In this document: positions 7,662 through 16,193 of the stretch, one piece after another | Position numbering within the stretch: position 1 is the first letter of the stretch | How the letters are laid out: every line of letters begins with the position of its first letter | Source: Paraconexibacter algicola | GTDB lineage: Bacteria > Actinomycetota > Thermoleophilia > Solirubrobacterales > Solirubrobacteraceae | Assembly: GCF_003044185.1 (NCBI RefSeq) | Contig: NZ_PYYB01000002.1 | Location: 186,001 to 250,000 of the forward strand | Direction: 5' to 3' | DNA length: 64,000 bases | Notes under the pieces: generated by a model | The model's input: only the letters and a program-made list of their open reading frames with translations | Database searches by the model: none | Told to the model about the DNA's origin: nothing | Program-made: the position numbers and the translations under genes

Positions 7662-8294
7662 GTGTCCGGCACGGTGCTCAGCGTCAACGTCGGCCGCGCC
7701 CGTGAGCACGGCGCAAGCCGCGGGCGCCCGGTGCGCAGTGCGATCCGCAAGGCCCCGCAGCCGGGCCGCGTCGCGCTCCACGGCGAGGCGCTCGCGGGCG
7801 ACGAGCAGGTCGAGCGCCGCTACCACGGCGGCCCCGACCAGGCCGTCTACGCGTACGCGTCGGAGGACCTCGCCTGGTGGGCGACGGAGCTCGGGCTCGA
7901 CGCGATCTCGCCGGGCACGATCGGGGAGAACCTCACGACCCGGGACGTCGACCCCAACGGCGCGGTGATCGGCGAGCGCTGGCGGGTCGGCCCGGTGCTG
8001 CTGGCGGTGACGGCGCCGCGGATCCCGTGCGCGAAGCTCGGGCGCGTCTTCCCGGGGACCGGCATCGTGCGGCGGTTCGCACACGCGGGCCGCACCGGGG
8101 CGTACCTGCGCATCCTCGAGCCCGGGGACGTCGGTGCCGGCGACGCGGTCACCGTGGTCGACCGGCCGGCGCACGGCGTCACGGTCGCGGACGTCGCGCG
8201 GATCGTGCAGCACGAGCGCCACCGGGCCGCCGAGCTGCGTGCGGTCCCGGAGCTCGCGTCGCGCCTGGCCGCCTGGGCGGCCGACGCGGACTGA
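7662..8294 (+). CDS. MOSC domain protein, YiiM-like
   Basis: The 210-residue protein has the MOSC (molybdenum cofactor sulfurase C-terminal) hallmarks of the YiiM family: HGGPDQAVYAY (residues 55-65), SPGTIGENLTT (83-93), and the conserved cysteine C123 in APRIPCAKL, followed by the C-terminal helical region. YiiM-type proteins bind molybdenum cofactor through this Cys and reduce N-hydroxylated compounds such as 6-N-hydroxylaminopurine; activity here is inferred. GTG at 7662 starts the conserved SGTVLSVNVG strand; CAGCAT seven bases upstream is a weak -10. Divergent from the SDR and convergent with lepA. Confidence 0.88.
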   Translation: MSGTVLSVNVGRAREHGASRGRPVRSAIRKAPQPGRVALHGEALAGDEQVERRYHGGPDQAVYAYASEDLAWWATELGLDAISPGTIGENLTTRDVDPNGAVIGERWRVGPVLLAVTAPRIPCAKLGRVFPGTGIVRRFAHAGRTGAYLRILEPGDVGAGDAVTVVDRPAHGVTVADVARIVQHERHRAAELRAVPELASRLAAWAADAD

Positions 8295-8330
8295 CGGGCC
8301 CGCGTCGCGCGGCGCCCGCCGACGGCGCGA

Positions 8331-10142
8331 CTACTTCGCGTCGCCGAGCTCGAGGACCGCGAGGAACGCCTCCTGCGGCACCTCGACGCGGCCGACCTGC
8401 TTCATCCGCCGCTTGCCCTCCTTCTGCTTCTCCAGCAGCTTGCGCTTGCGGGAGATGTCGCCGCCGTAGCACTTGGCGGTGACGTCCTTGCGGAAGGCCT
8501 TGACGGTCTCGCGGGCGACGATGTGGGAGCCGATCGCCGCCTGGATCGGCACGTCGTACTGCTGGCGCGGGATCTTCTCGCGCAGCTTCTCGGTGAGCGT
8601 GCGGCCGACGCCGTAGGCCTTGTCCTTGTGGACGAGCATGCTCAGCGCGTCGACGACGTCGCCGGCGAGCAGCACGTCGAGCCGCACGAGGTTCGAGGCC
8701 TTCATGCCGGTGACCTCGTAGTCCAGCGACGCGTACCCGCGGGTCCGCGACTTCAGCTGGTCGAAGAAGTCCATGACGATCTCCGACAGCGGCAGGTCGT
8801 ACATCATCTGCACGCGGTCGGCGGACAGGTAGGTCATGCCGTCGTGCTCGCCGCGCTTGTCCTGGCAGAGCTCCATGATCGTGCCGACGTACTCCTTCGG
8901 CGTGATGATCGTGGCCTTCACGTACGGCTCGCGGATCTCCTTGATCCGGGCCGGCTCGGGCATGTCGGACGGGTTGTAGACGTGCAGCTCCTCGCCGTTG
9001 GTGAGCGAGACCTCGAAGCCCACCGAGGGCATCGTGCACATGAGGTTGAGGTCGTACTCGCGCTCCAGCCGCTCGCGCACGATGTCCATGTGCAGCAGAC
9101 CGAGGAAGCCGCAGCGGAAGCCGAATCCCAGGGCGTCGGAGGTCTCGGGCTCCCAGTGCAGCGCCGCGTCGTTGAGCGTCAGCTTCTCGAGCGCGTCGCG
9201 GAGGTCGCCGTAGTCGTCGGCCTCGATCGGGAACATGCCGCAGAAGACGACCGGCTGCACGTCGCGGTAGCCGGGCAGGGCCTCCTCGGCCCCCGCGCGC
9301 TTCGTCGTGATCGTGTCGCCGACGCGCAGCTTCGTGACGTCCTTGATGCCGGTGATGACGTACCCGACCTCCCCGACCGTGAGGTGGTCGGCGCTCGTCA
9401 TCGCCGGGGTGAAGTAGCCGATGTCGTCGATGTCGGCCTCGGTGCCGGTCGCCATCGCGCGGATCGCCTCGCCCTTGCGGAAGGTGCCGTCGACGACGCG
9501 GATGTAGGCGACCACGCCGCGGTACTGGTCGAACTCCGAGTCGAAGATCACCGCGCGGGGCGCCGCGTCGGGGTCCCCCTCCGGCGGCGGGACCTTCTCG
9601 ACGAGCTCCTCGAGGACCTCGAGCACGCCCTCCCCGGTCTTGCCGCTGATGCGCTTGATCGCGTCCGCGGGCTCGCCGAGCAGCTCCGCGACCTCGGCGG
9701 CGACGCGCTCGGGCTCGGCGCCCGGCAGGTCGATCTTGTTCAGGCACGGGATCAGCTCGAGGCCCGCGTCGACCGCGAGGTACGTGTTGGCGAGCGTCTG
9801 GGCCTCGACCCCCTGCGACGCGTCGACGACGAGCAGCGCGCCCTCGCACGCCGCCAGCGACCGCGAGACCTCGTAGGTGAAGTCGACGTGGCCGGGGGTG
9901 TCGATGAGGTGGAACTGGTAGGTCTCGCCGTCGCGCCGGGAGGTGAAGTAGACGCGCACCGCCTGCGACTTGATCGTGATGCCGCGCTCGCGCTCGAGCT
10001 CCATCGAGTCGAGCAGCTGCGCGCGCATCAGCCGGGGGTCGACCGTCTGCGTCAGCTCGAGGATGCGATCGGCCAGCGTCGACTTCCCGTGGTCGATGTG
10101 GGCGATGATCGAGAAGTTCCGGATCTGCGACTGGTCGGCCAT
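8331..10142 (-). CDS. lepA: Elongation factor 4 (LepA), ribosome back-translocase GTPase
   Basis: The 603-residue translational GTPase has G1 AHIDHGKS (14-21), the switch I region [11 protein letters not shown]3 DTPGHVDF, G4 NKID, then domains II-V and the LepA-specific C-terminal region with [24 protein letters not shown]. Full-length for the family. The ATG at 10142 is at the conserved start of [20 protein letters not shown]; a longer in-frame GTG-type start seven codons upstream is less likely. A TGCGATCCT extended -10 lies 11 bases before the ATG. It follows murJ by 70 bases in the same direction and converges on the MOSC gene. Confidence 0.97.
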   Translation of the reverse strand: MADQSQIRNFSIIAHIDHGKSTLADRILELTQTVDPRLMRAQLLDSMELERERGITIKSQAVRVYFTSRRDGETYQFHLIDTPGHVDFTYEVSRSLAACEGALLVVDASQGVEAQTLANTYLAVDAGLELIPCLNKIDLPGAEPERVAAEVAELLGEPADAIKRISGKTGEGVLEVLEELVEKVPPPEGDPDAAPRAVIFDSEFDQYRGVVAYIRVVDGTFRKGEAIRAMATGTEADIDDIGYFTPAMTSADHLTVGEVGYVITGIKDVTKLRVGDTITTKRAGAEEALPGYRDVQPVVFCGMFPIEADDYGDLRDALEKLTLNDAALHWEPETSDALGFGFRCGFLGLLHMDIVRERLEREYDLNLMCTMPSVGFEVSLTNGEELHVYNPSDMPEPARIKEIREPYVKATIITPKEYVGTIMELCQDKRGEHDGMTYLSADRVQMMYDLPLSEIVMDFFDQLKSRTRGYASLDYEVTGMKASNLVRLDVLLAGDVVDALSMLVHKDKAYGVGRTLTEKLREKIPRQQYDVPIQAAIGSHIVARETVKAFRKDVTAKCYGGDISRKRKLLEKQKEGKRRMKQVGRVEVPQEAFLAVLELGDAK

Positions 10143-10212
10143 GGGCGGCACACAGGATCGCACGCGGCCCCCGGCGGCCGCGTGCCGAGGCGCCCCGCGG
10201 CCCCCGCCCGGG

Positions 10213-11844
10213 TCAGCGGCCGCGTCGCAGGCGGCCGGCCAGCAGCCGCTGGATCTGCGCGGCCTCCCGCACGTCGAGCAGCAGGACGATCCCCACGTAG
10301 ATGATCGTGCCGGCGGTCAGCGCGCTGCCGACGCTGACGATCTGGGCGGGGATGCTGCGCCCGAGGACCTCGTCCAGGCCCCACCACGTCCAGTAGGCCA
10401 GCAGCCCGAACGCGACGGCGGCCCCGACGATCTTCGCGATCGCCACCGCGGTCTCGCGGACCTCGAGGCGGTTGTCGAGCTCGCGGCGCAGGCAGTACAT
10501 CTGCGCGGCGGTCATGAACGCGCTCGACGCGACCGTGCCCGCGACGATCCCCGGGATCCCGAACGGCCCGTAGAGCGCGGCGCTGACGACGACGTTCACG
10601 AGCAGGTTCAGGCCCGCGAGCTTCGTGGTGATCCAGGGCCGCTGCAGCGAGAAGAACGTCCGCGTCAGCAGCAGGTTCACGCCGCTGAACGGCAGGCTGA
10701 ACGAGAACCAGAACAGCGCGCTGGAGACGAGCTTCGTGGAGTCCGGTCCGAACTCGCCGTGCTCGTAGACCAGCCGCGTGATCGGGGTCGCGAGCGCGAT
10801 CGTCGCCGCGGCCGCGGGCACGAGCAGCAGGAAGATCTGGCGGAAGCCGTTGGCGGTCAGCGCGCGCAGGCCGTCGTGGTCGCGGCGCGCCGCGAAGCGG
10901 CTGAGGGCCGGGTACAGCACGGTCGCGACCGCGACGCTGAACATGCCCTGGGGCAGCATGTAGATGCGGAACGCGGCGTCGATCGCGCGCGGCGCCTGCT
11001 CGCTGACCAGCGCCCCCAGGAACGAGTTGATGAGCAGGTTGAAGTTGATCAGCCCGAGCCCGATCGTCACCGGCAGCATGAGCTTCAGCACCTGGCGGAC
11101 CCGCGGGTCGCGCCAGCGGAAGTTCGGGGCGATGTTGAAGCCCATCCGCCGCAGTGCCGGGACGGCCATGGCGACCTGGACGACCGTGCCGACGAGGACC
11201 CCGATCGCGTACGCGTAGAGCTCGTCGTCGCCCGCGAAGAACGGCTTCGTCGCGACGAGGAGGACGAGGATCACGATGTTCCAGATCAGCGGCGACAGGG
11301 CCTGGATCGAGAACTGGTCGTAGGCGTTGAGGATCCCGACGAGCAGGCCGTTGATGCCCAGCAGCAGGACGATCGGGAACAGGACGCGGCTGAGGCCGAC
11401 CGTCAGCTGGTCCAGCTCGCTGGTGAACTCGCCGCCGGTGAACAGCGGCATCAGCCACCCCGCGCCGAGCATGAACAGCGCGGTGATCGCGCCGAGGACG
11501 CTGAGCACGAGCCAGAACAGCGTCGACGCGAGCCGGAACGCGTCCTGCTTGCGGTCCTGCTCCAGCAGCTCGGTGAACACCGGCACGAAGGCCGCGCTGA
11601 GCGCCGCGTCGGCGAAGAGGCTGCGCACGACGTTCGGGACCTGGAAGGCGATCGTGAACGCCGAGAAGGCGCCACTGGTCGCGAAGTAGCTGGAGGCGAC
11701 GATCTCGCGGATCAGGCCGGCGATGCGCGACAGGCCCGTCAGGGCGCTGAACAGCAGCGTGTTGAGGGCCATGGCGCGACCGCCGCCGCCGGGCTTGGCG
11801 GGGCTCGGCGGGGGACCGTCCTGTGCGGGGACCTGGGGCGTCAC
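10213..11844 (-). CDS. murJ: Lipid II flippase MurJ (MviN family)
   Basis: Integral membrane protein of 543 residues with about 14 hydrophobic helices, flipping the peptidoglycan precursor lipid II across the cytoplasmic membrane. Family features include [20 protein letters not shown] near the start, the [21 protein letters not shown] segment with conserved Arg and Asp, and central PLLTRAFFSLQ-like [15 protein letters not shown] short Pro/Gly-rich cytoplasmic leader (about 23 residues) precedes the first helix. GTG start; TAGTCT -10 lies eight bases upstream. Divergent from rpsT (40 bases between starts) and upstream of lepA. Confidence 0.95.
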   Translation of the reverse strand: MTPQVPAQDGPPPSPAKPGGGGRAMALNTLLFSALTGLSRIAGLIREIVASSYFATSGAFSAFTIAFQVPNVVRSLFADAALSAAFVPVFTELLEQDRKQDAFRLASTLFWLVLSVLGAITALFMLGAGWLMPLFTGGEFTSELDQLTVGLSRVLFPIVLLLGINGLLVGILNAYDQFSIQALSPLIWNIVILVLLVATKPFFAGDDELYAYAIGVLVGTVVQVAMAVPALRRMGFNIAPNFRWRDPRVRQVLKLMLPVTIGLGLINFNLLINSFLGALVSEQAPRAIDAAFRIYMLPQGMFSVAVATVLYPALSRFAARRDHDGLRALTANGFRQIFLLLVPAAAATIALATPITRLVYEHGEFGPDSTKLVSSALFWFSFSLPFSGVNLLLTRTFFSLQRPWITTKLAGLNLLVNVVVSAALYGPFGIPGIVAGTVASSAFMTAAQMYCLRRELDNRLEVRETAVAIAKIVGAAVAFGLLAYWTWWGLDEVLGRSIPAQIVSVGSALTAGTIIYVGIVLLLDVREAAQIQRLLAGRLRRGR

Positions 11845-11866
11845 GCGCCGGGAGACTACGGACCGC

Positions 11867-11872
11867 TATCAT
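11867..11872 (+). promoter_or_regulatory. -10 hexamer TATCAT of rpsT
   Basis: TATCAT lies 12 bases before the rpsT ATG, implying a leader of about five or six bases. The divergent murJ -10 (TAGTCT, 11853-11858) is only eight bases away on the other strand. Confidence 0.5.
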
Positions 11873-11884
11873 CCGCCGCCGCCC

Positions 11885-12154
11885 ATGGCCAACATTCACT
11901 CTCAGAAGAAGCGCATCCTGCGCGCCGAGCGGGAGCGTCTCGAGAACCGTCGTTACACGACGAAGATCAAGACCTACTTCCGTCGCCTCGAGGCCGCCGT
12001 CGCCGCCGGTGACGACGCGACCGCCGACACCGAGCACCTCGAGCTCGTCCGCACGATCGACAAGGCCGTCAAGCGCGGCGCGCTGCACAAGAACACCGGC
12101 GCGCGCAAGAAGAGCCGCGCCGCCCGCACCCGCGCGGGCCAGCCCGCCGCGTAG
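11885..12154 (+). CDS. rpsT: 30S ribosomal protein S20
   Basis: Binds 16S rRNA in the body of the small subunit. The 89-residue, strongly basic protein begins MANIHSQKKRILRAERER and has the conserved IKTYFRRLEAAV and DKAVKRGALHKNTGARKKSR segments; all-helical, as S20 should be. Single-gene unit: divergent promoter with murJ upstream, and an intrinsic terminator downstream at 12189-12213. Location next to holA is conserved in many bacteria. Confidence 0.97.
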   Translation: MANIHSQKKRILRAERERLENRRYTTKIKTYFRRLEAAVAAGDDATADTEHLELVRTIDKAVKRGALHKNTGARKKSRAARTRAGQPAA

Positions 12155-12188
12155 CGCACCCCGGTCGCCCCGCGCGATCGTCGGTCCA

Positions 12189-12213
12189 GGCCCGCCCCAC
12201 CGGCGGGCCTTTT
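12189..12213 (+). terminator. Intrinsic terminator of rpsT
   Basis: GGCCCGCC (12189-12196) pairs perfectly with GGCGGGCC (12202-12209) around a five-base loop and is followed by TTTT. It lies 35 bases after the rpsT stop. The reverse strand has only AAAA, so it may also halt holA transcripts less well. Confidence 0.85.
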
Positions 12214-12230
12214 CGCGTTCCCGGACCGCC

Positions 12231-13226
12231 TCAGGCCGCCCGGCCGGTGATCCGGCCGATCGCCAGCAGCGCCGAGGTCTCCTGGTCCAGCGTGCTGCCC
12301 CCGCGCGTGTCGAGCTCGAGGTCGGCGAGCGTCTCCAGCGCGACGCGCAACCGGTCGGGGTCGGCGCCGCGCGCCTCCTTGATCCGCTTGTCCGCCGCCC
12401 ACGGGCTGCCCTTGAAGCCGGCCTTCACCTGCGCCGGCGAGGCGCCGGCGGCGAGCTGCTGCGCGATCCCCAGCACCTCGCGGATGCGCTTGGCGATCAT
12501 CGGGACGAGCCGCGGCAGCGATTCCCCCTGCTCGCGCAGCGCGAGGTACTCGCGGACCGCGCGGCGACCGTCCCCGCCGGCGACCGCGTCGACGAACCCC
12601 CAGATCTGCGTCTCCGAGGAGGAGGCGGCGAGGACGCGGACATCGTCCTCCCCCAGGCGCGCGCCGCGGCCGTGGTAGAGCGCGAGCTTCTCGAGCTCGC
12701 GGACGAGACGCTGCTGGCGCTCCCCGACCTCGCCGACGAGCGTGGCGGCGGCGACCCCGTCGAGCTCGATGCCGTGGCGGCCCGCCTCGCCGCGGACCCA
12801 CGGGATCATCTCGCGGCCCTTCACCGCGGTCTCCGCGCGCACGACGCCGCCGGCGGCGGCGACCGCCTTGCCGAGCGACGCCGGGACCTTCGCGCGACCG
12901 TCCTCGCGGCCGAAGAACGCGACCGTGGTGTCCGGGCCGATCGCGGCCAGGACGGGCACGAGGTGCCGCTTGACGGCGTCGTCCTTCCAGCGCTCGACGC
13001 CGTCGACGACGAGGAAGCGACGGCCGGTCGCGAACGTCATCGCGCAGAGGGCGCCGGCGACGACCTCCGGCTGGGCGTCGTCGCCCTCGTAGAGCTCGAT
13101 GCCGCCGCTGTCGGACTCCGCCTCGGCGCGGGCCCGCAGTCCGGAGCGGCGCTCGGTGATGCGACCGTGGTCGTCCCCGTGGATGAGGTAGGCGGGCTTC
13201 CAGACGGCGGCGGCGGGGGTGCTCAC
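12231..13226 (-). CDS. holA: DNA polymerase III subunit delta
   Basis: Clamp-loader wrench subunit that opens the beta clamp. The 331-residue protein has the delta layout: YLIHGDDHGRI near the N-terminus (degenerate P-loop region), FLVVDGVERWK and TTVAFFGRE strands, a helical lid domain, and the C-terminal collar region RLVPMIAKRIREVLGIAQQLAAGASPAQVKAG that typifies HolA. GTG start with TATCCT seven bases upstream. It lies after comEC in the same direction with 41 bases between them, a conserved comEA-comEC-holA arrangement. Confidence 0.93.
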   Translation of the reverse strand: MSTPAAAVWKPAYLIHGDDHGRITERRSGLRARAEAESDSGGIELYEGDDAQPEVVAGALCAMTFATGRRFLVVDGVERWKDDAVKRHLVPVLAAIGPDTTVAFFGREDGRAKVPASLGKAVAAAGGVVRAETAVKGREMIPWVRGEAGRHGIELDGVAAATLVGEVGERQQRLVRELEKLALYHGRGARLGEDDVRVLAASSSETQIWGFVDAVAGGDGRRAVREYLALREQGESLPRLVPMIAKRIREVLGIAQQLAAGASPAQVKAGFKGSPWAADKRIKEARGADPDRLRVALETLADLELDTRGGSTLDQETSALLAIGRITGRAA

Positions 13227-13233
13227 CGCTCCC

Positions 13234-13239
13234 AGGATA
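13234..13239 (-). promoter_or_regulatory. -10 hexamer TATCCT of holA, leaderless spacing
   Basis: TATCCT, seven bases, then GTG. The intervening GGGAGCG could instead serve as a ribosome binding site in a read-through transcript from comEC. Confidence 0.5.
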
Positions 13240-13267
13240 GGCCGCGCCCCGGATGCGCCGCCGGGCG

Positions 13268-15493
13268 TCAGCGCAGCGTGCGGACCAGCGGCCCGCCGGC
13301 GCGCACGTCGACGACGACGGTGCCGTCGCGGTCGGTGCGGCGGACCGCCAGGCCCGGCCGGGCCGCGAGCGCCCGGACGGTGTCCGGGTGCGGGTGCCCG
13401 AAGCGGTTGCCGCGGCCCGCGCTGACGACGGCCAGGTGCGGGTCGACGCGCTCCAGCAGGCGCGGAAGGGCGTCGTCGGCGCTGCCGTGGTGGCTGACCT
13501 TCAGCACGTCGGCGGCCCGCAGGTCGGGCAGCCCGAGCAGGACCGCGGACTCCGCGTCGGCGGGCAGCAGCGCGCGGAACGCGCCGGCGACGAGCTCGAG
13601 CACGATCGCCCGGTCGTTGGGGTCCTCGCCCGCGTGGCGCGCGGCGGGCGCGGCCACCGGGGAGAGCACCCGCAGCGTGATCGGCCCGGCGCGCACGAGC
13701 TGGCCGCGGTCGGGTGGGCGGCGCGGCACGTGGCGGGCCCGGGCGGCCGCGACGAGCCGCGGCCCCTGGGCGGAGGACTGTCCGTCACGGCCGTCGAGCA
13801 CGAGCCCGACCGGCAGCGCGTCGAGCACGGCGGGCGCGCCCCCGTCGTGGTCGTCCTGGGCGTGCGTCACCACGAGGACGTCCAGGCGCCGCACCCCGAG
13901 CTGCGCGAGCCGCTCGACCACGCCCCCGTCGGGCGGTCCGGCGTCGACGAGGATCGCGTGGTCCCCGTGCTGGACGAGCGTCGCGTCGCCCTGCCCGACG
14001 TCGAGGAACGCGAGGCGCAGCCCGGCGGGCCGCGCGAGCACCGCCTCGGGGCGCGGGGCGAGCGCCAGGCCGAGCGCGACGAGCGCGAGCAACAGGCCCG
14101 GCGTGGCGGCGCGCACCCGCGGCCAGCGGATCGCGGCCAGTCCCAGCCCGCACACGGCGGTGACGAGCGCAGCCGGGACGGCGGCGGTCGCCCCGGGGAT
14201 CGCGGCGGCGCGCACGCCGACGGCGACGAGCAGCTCCAGCGGCAGCGCCGCGAGCGACGCGACCTGCGCGCCGATCGCGGGCAGGCCCTGACCGAGCGCG
14301 GCGGCGACGAAGCCCGTCCACATCACCGGGGCCACGAGCGGCGCTGCCAGGACGTTCGCCGGCAGCGTGACGAGCGACGTCTGACCGAAGGTCAGCGCCA
14401 GCAGCGGGGCGGTCGCCAGGGTCGCGGCGACCGTGGTGGCGAGCGCGTCGGCGAGCGGCCCGGGGACGCGGCGGCGCACGAGCGCCGCGCGCAGCGGCGG
14501 CGCGGCGACCAGCAGGCCCAGCACGGCCAGGAACGACAGCCGCCAGCCGACGTCGCCGGTGGCGCGCGGGTCGAGCACGAGCGTCGCGGCGGCGGCCAGG
14601 AGGACCGCGTACCAGCGCGACGCCGGGCGGCCCGCGAGCGCCGCCACGAGGCCCGCGGCCCCCATGACCCCGGCACGCTGGATCGAGGGCCCGGCGCCCG
14701 CGAGCGGCACGTAGAGCGCGACGAGGACCAGGGCGACCCCGAGGCGCGCGGACAGCGGCAGCCCGAGCGCGGCCCCGACGAGCAGGACGAGCGTGGCGAG
14801 CAGCACGACGTTCTGGCCGCTGGCCGCGACGAGGTGCGCGAGCCCGGCGTCGCGCAGCGCGTCCCGCAGCCGGTCGGGCAGGCCGCTGTCGTCGCCGAGG
14901 ACCATGCCGCGCAGCAGCGCGCCCGCGTCGGGACGCAGCGCGGCGACCAGCGCGTCCTGCGCGCGATCGCGCACGCGGTCCAGCGCGCCCGGCACGCCAC
15001 CGCGGCGGCGTCCGGTCGGCGCGACCGTCGTGGCCCGCAGGACCGCGTGGGCGCGCAGCAGGCGGGCGTGCCGGTCCGCCGGGGCCAGCCGCCCCCGGAT
15101 CGCGAGGACCGTGCCGACGGTCGGCGCCGGCCCCTGCGCCGGCCCCGGCAGGCGCAGCAGCACGGGCTCGCCGCGCAGCCGCACGAGCGCGGTGCGCGAG
15201 CCGCGCGCCCCGGTCCGCACCGGGGCGAGCAGGACGACGTCCTGCACGACCGTGACCCCGGCGCGCGCCGGCCCGGCGAGCGCGGTGCGCTCGAGCGCCG
15301 CCGTGCGCGCCTGGGCGACCCAGGCCCCGCCGAACGCCGCCACCACGACGAGGGCGACGAGCGCCCGCCGTCCCGCGAGCAGTGCGGCGAGGACGACCGC
15401 CGCGACCGCGGCGGCGAGCGGGCCGCCGGCCAGTCCCGAGACGACGGCGAGCAGCGCGACGTGCCGCGGGTGCGCGAGGAGCGCCGCCCGCAT
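13268..15493 (-). CDS. comEC: ComEC/Rec2 DNA-uptake channel protein
   Basis: The 741-residue protein combines an N-terminal membrane/OB region, a central competence domain of many helices beginning around LLRGMVLGDDSGLPDRL and LAHLVAASGQNV (the conserved HLLAISG-like motif), and a C-terminal metallo-beta-lactamase-like domain: LAFLDVGQGDATLVQ, then THAQDDHDGG (HxxxDH zinc ligands), and SHHGS. This is the complete three-part ComEC, the inner-membrane channel for single-stranded DNA in natural transformation. The ATG shares one base with the comEA stop (TGATG), so translation is coupled. Competence has not been shown for this group; the intact gene suggests the ability or an ancestral function. 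Confidence 0.94.
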   Translation of the reverse strand: MRAALLAHPRHVALLAVVSGLAGGPLAAAVAAVVLAALLAGRRALVALVVVAAFGGAWVAQARTAALERTALAGPARAGVTVVQDVVLLAPVRTGARGSRTALVRLRGEPVLLRLPGPAQGPAPTVGTVLAIRGRLAPADRHARLLRAHAVLRATTVAPTGRRRGGVPGALDRVRDRAQDALVAALRPDAGALLRGMVLGDDSGLPDRLRDALRDAGLAHLVAASGQNVVLLATLVLLVGAALGLPLSARLGVALVLVALYVPLAGAGPSIQRAGVMGAAGLVAALAGRPASRWYAVLLAAAATLVLDPRATGDVGWRLSFLAVLGLLVAAPPLRAALVRRRVPGPLADALATTVAATLATAPLLALTFGQTSLVTLPANVLAAPLVAPVMWTGFVAAALGQGLPAIGAQVASLAALPLELLVAVGVRAAAIPGATAAVPAALVTAVCGLGLAAIRWPRVRAATPGLLLALVALGLALAPRPEAVLARPAGLRLAFLDVGQGDATLVQHGDHAILVDAGPPDGGVVERLAQLGVRRLDVLVVTHAQDDHDGGAPAVLDALPVGLVLDGRDGQSSAQGPRLVAAARARHVPRRPPDRGQLVRAGPITLRVLSPVAAPAARHAGEDPNDRAIVLELVAGAFRALLPADAESAVLLGLPDLRAADVLKVSHHGSADDALPRLLERVDPHLAVVSAGRGNRFGHPHPDTVRALAARPGLAVRRTDRDGTVVVDVRAGGPLVRTLR

Positions 15494-16134
15494 CACACGC
15501 GGACCCGGTCGCGCAGCGCCTCGAGCCGCTTGGGGCCGATGCCGGGCACGTCGCCGAGGTCCTCGACGCTGCGGAAGCCGCCGCGCCGCGTCCGCTCGTC
15601 GACGATCTTCTGGGCGGTCGCCGGACCGACCCCGTCGAGCGTGTCGAGCTGCTCGAGTGTCGCCGTGTTGAGGTTCAGCGGCACCCCGGGCGCCGTTCCC
15701 GCGGGCCCGGTCGCCGCCGCCACGCCGGCCGCGGCGGTGCCCGCGCGGGCGGGCACGAGCACCTGCTGGCCGTCGGTGACCTTCGCGGCGAGGTTCACCT
15801 GGTCGAGGTCCGCGCCCCCGCGACCGCCGCCCGCGCGCCGGACCGCGTCCCCGACGCGGTCGCCCTCGCGCAGCCGGTAGACGCCCGGCCGGCGCACCGC
15901 CCCGGCGACGTGCACGACGACGCGGCGACCGGCCGGCGTGCGCACCGCGGGCTCGGCGGACGACGTCTCCGCGCTGTCCGACGGGTCGCGGCCGCCGGCG
16001 GTCGCCGGGGCGGCCGGGGCCGCGGGGTCCGGCAGGACCTGCGGGCGCAGCGCCCGGGCCCCGAGCAGCGCGACCGCGGCGACGACCAGGACGTACAGCA
16101 CGACCTGCGTTCGCGGCACCTCGGTCACGCGCAC
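15493..16134 (-). CDS. comEA: ComEA-like DNA-binding protein with SLBB and helix-hairpin-helix
   Basis: Membrane-anchored DNA receptor for uptake. The 213-residue protein has one N-terminal transmembrane helix (VVLYVLVVAAVALLGARAL), an Ala/Pro/Ser-rich linker, a SLBB domain (VVVHVAGAVRRPGVYRL), and a C-terminal tandem helix-hairpin-helix (LNLNTATLEQLDTLDGVG ... VPGIGPKRLEALRDR). The longest GTG start is given; TAGCGT at 16137-16142 lies eight bases before an alternative in-frame GTG at 16128, which may be the real one. Coupled to comEC downstream; leuS is upstream in the same direction, with a hairpin between them. Confidence 0.92.
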   Translation of the reverse strand: MRVTEVPRTQVVLYVLVVAAVALLGARALRPQVLPDPAAPAAPATAGGRDPSDSAETSSAEPAVRTPAGRRVVVHVAGAVRRPGVYRLREGDRVGDAVRRAGGGRGGADLDQVNLAAKVTDGQQVLVPARAGTAAAGVAAATGPAGTAPGVPLNLNTATLEQLDTLDGVGPATAQKIVDERTRRGGFRSVEDLGDVPGIGPKRLEALRDRVRV

Positions 16135-16164
16135 GCACGCTAGGCGCGACCGTGTGACGGCGCA

Positions 16165-16189
16165 GCACGGGACCGTGACGGTCCCGTGC
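16165..16189 (-). terminator. Strong hairpin after leuS, no U-tract
   Basis: GCACGGGACCG and CGGTCCCGTGC form an 11-bp perfect stem with a TGA loop, four bases past the leuS stop. It lacks a T-run, as many actinobacterial terminators do. It would separate leuS from comEA. Confidence 0.55.
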
Positions 16190-16193
16190 CGGT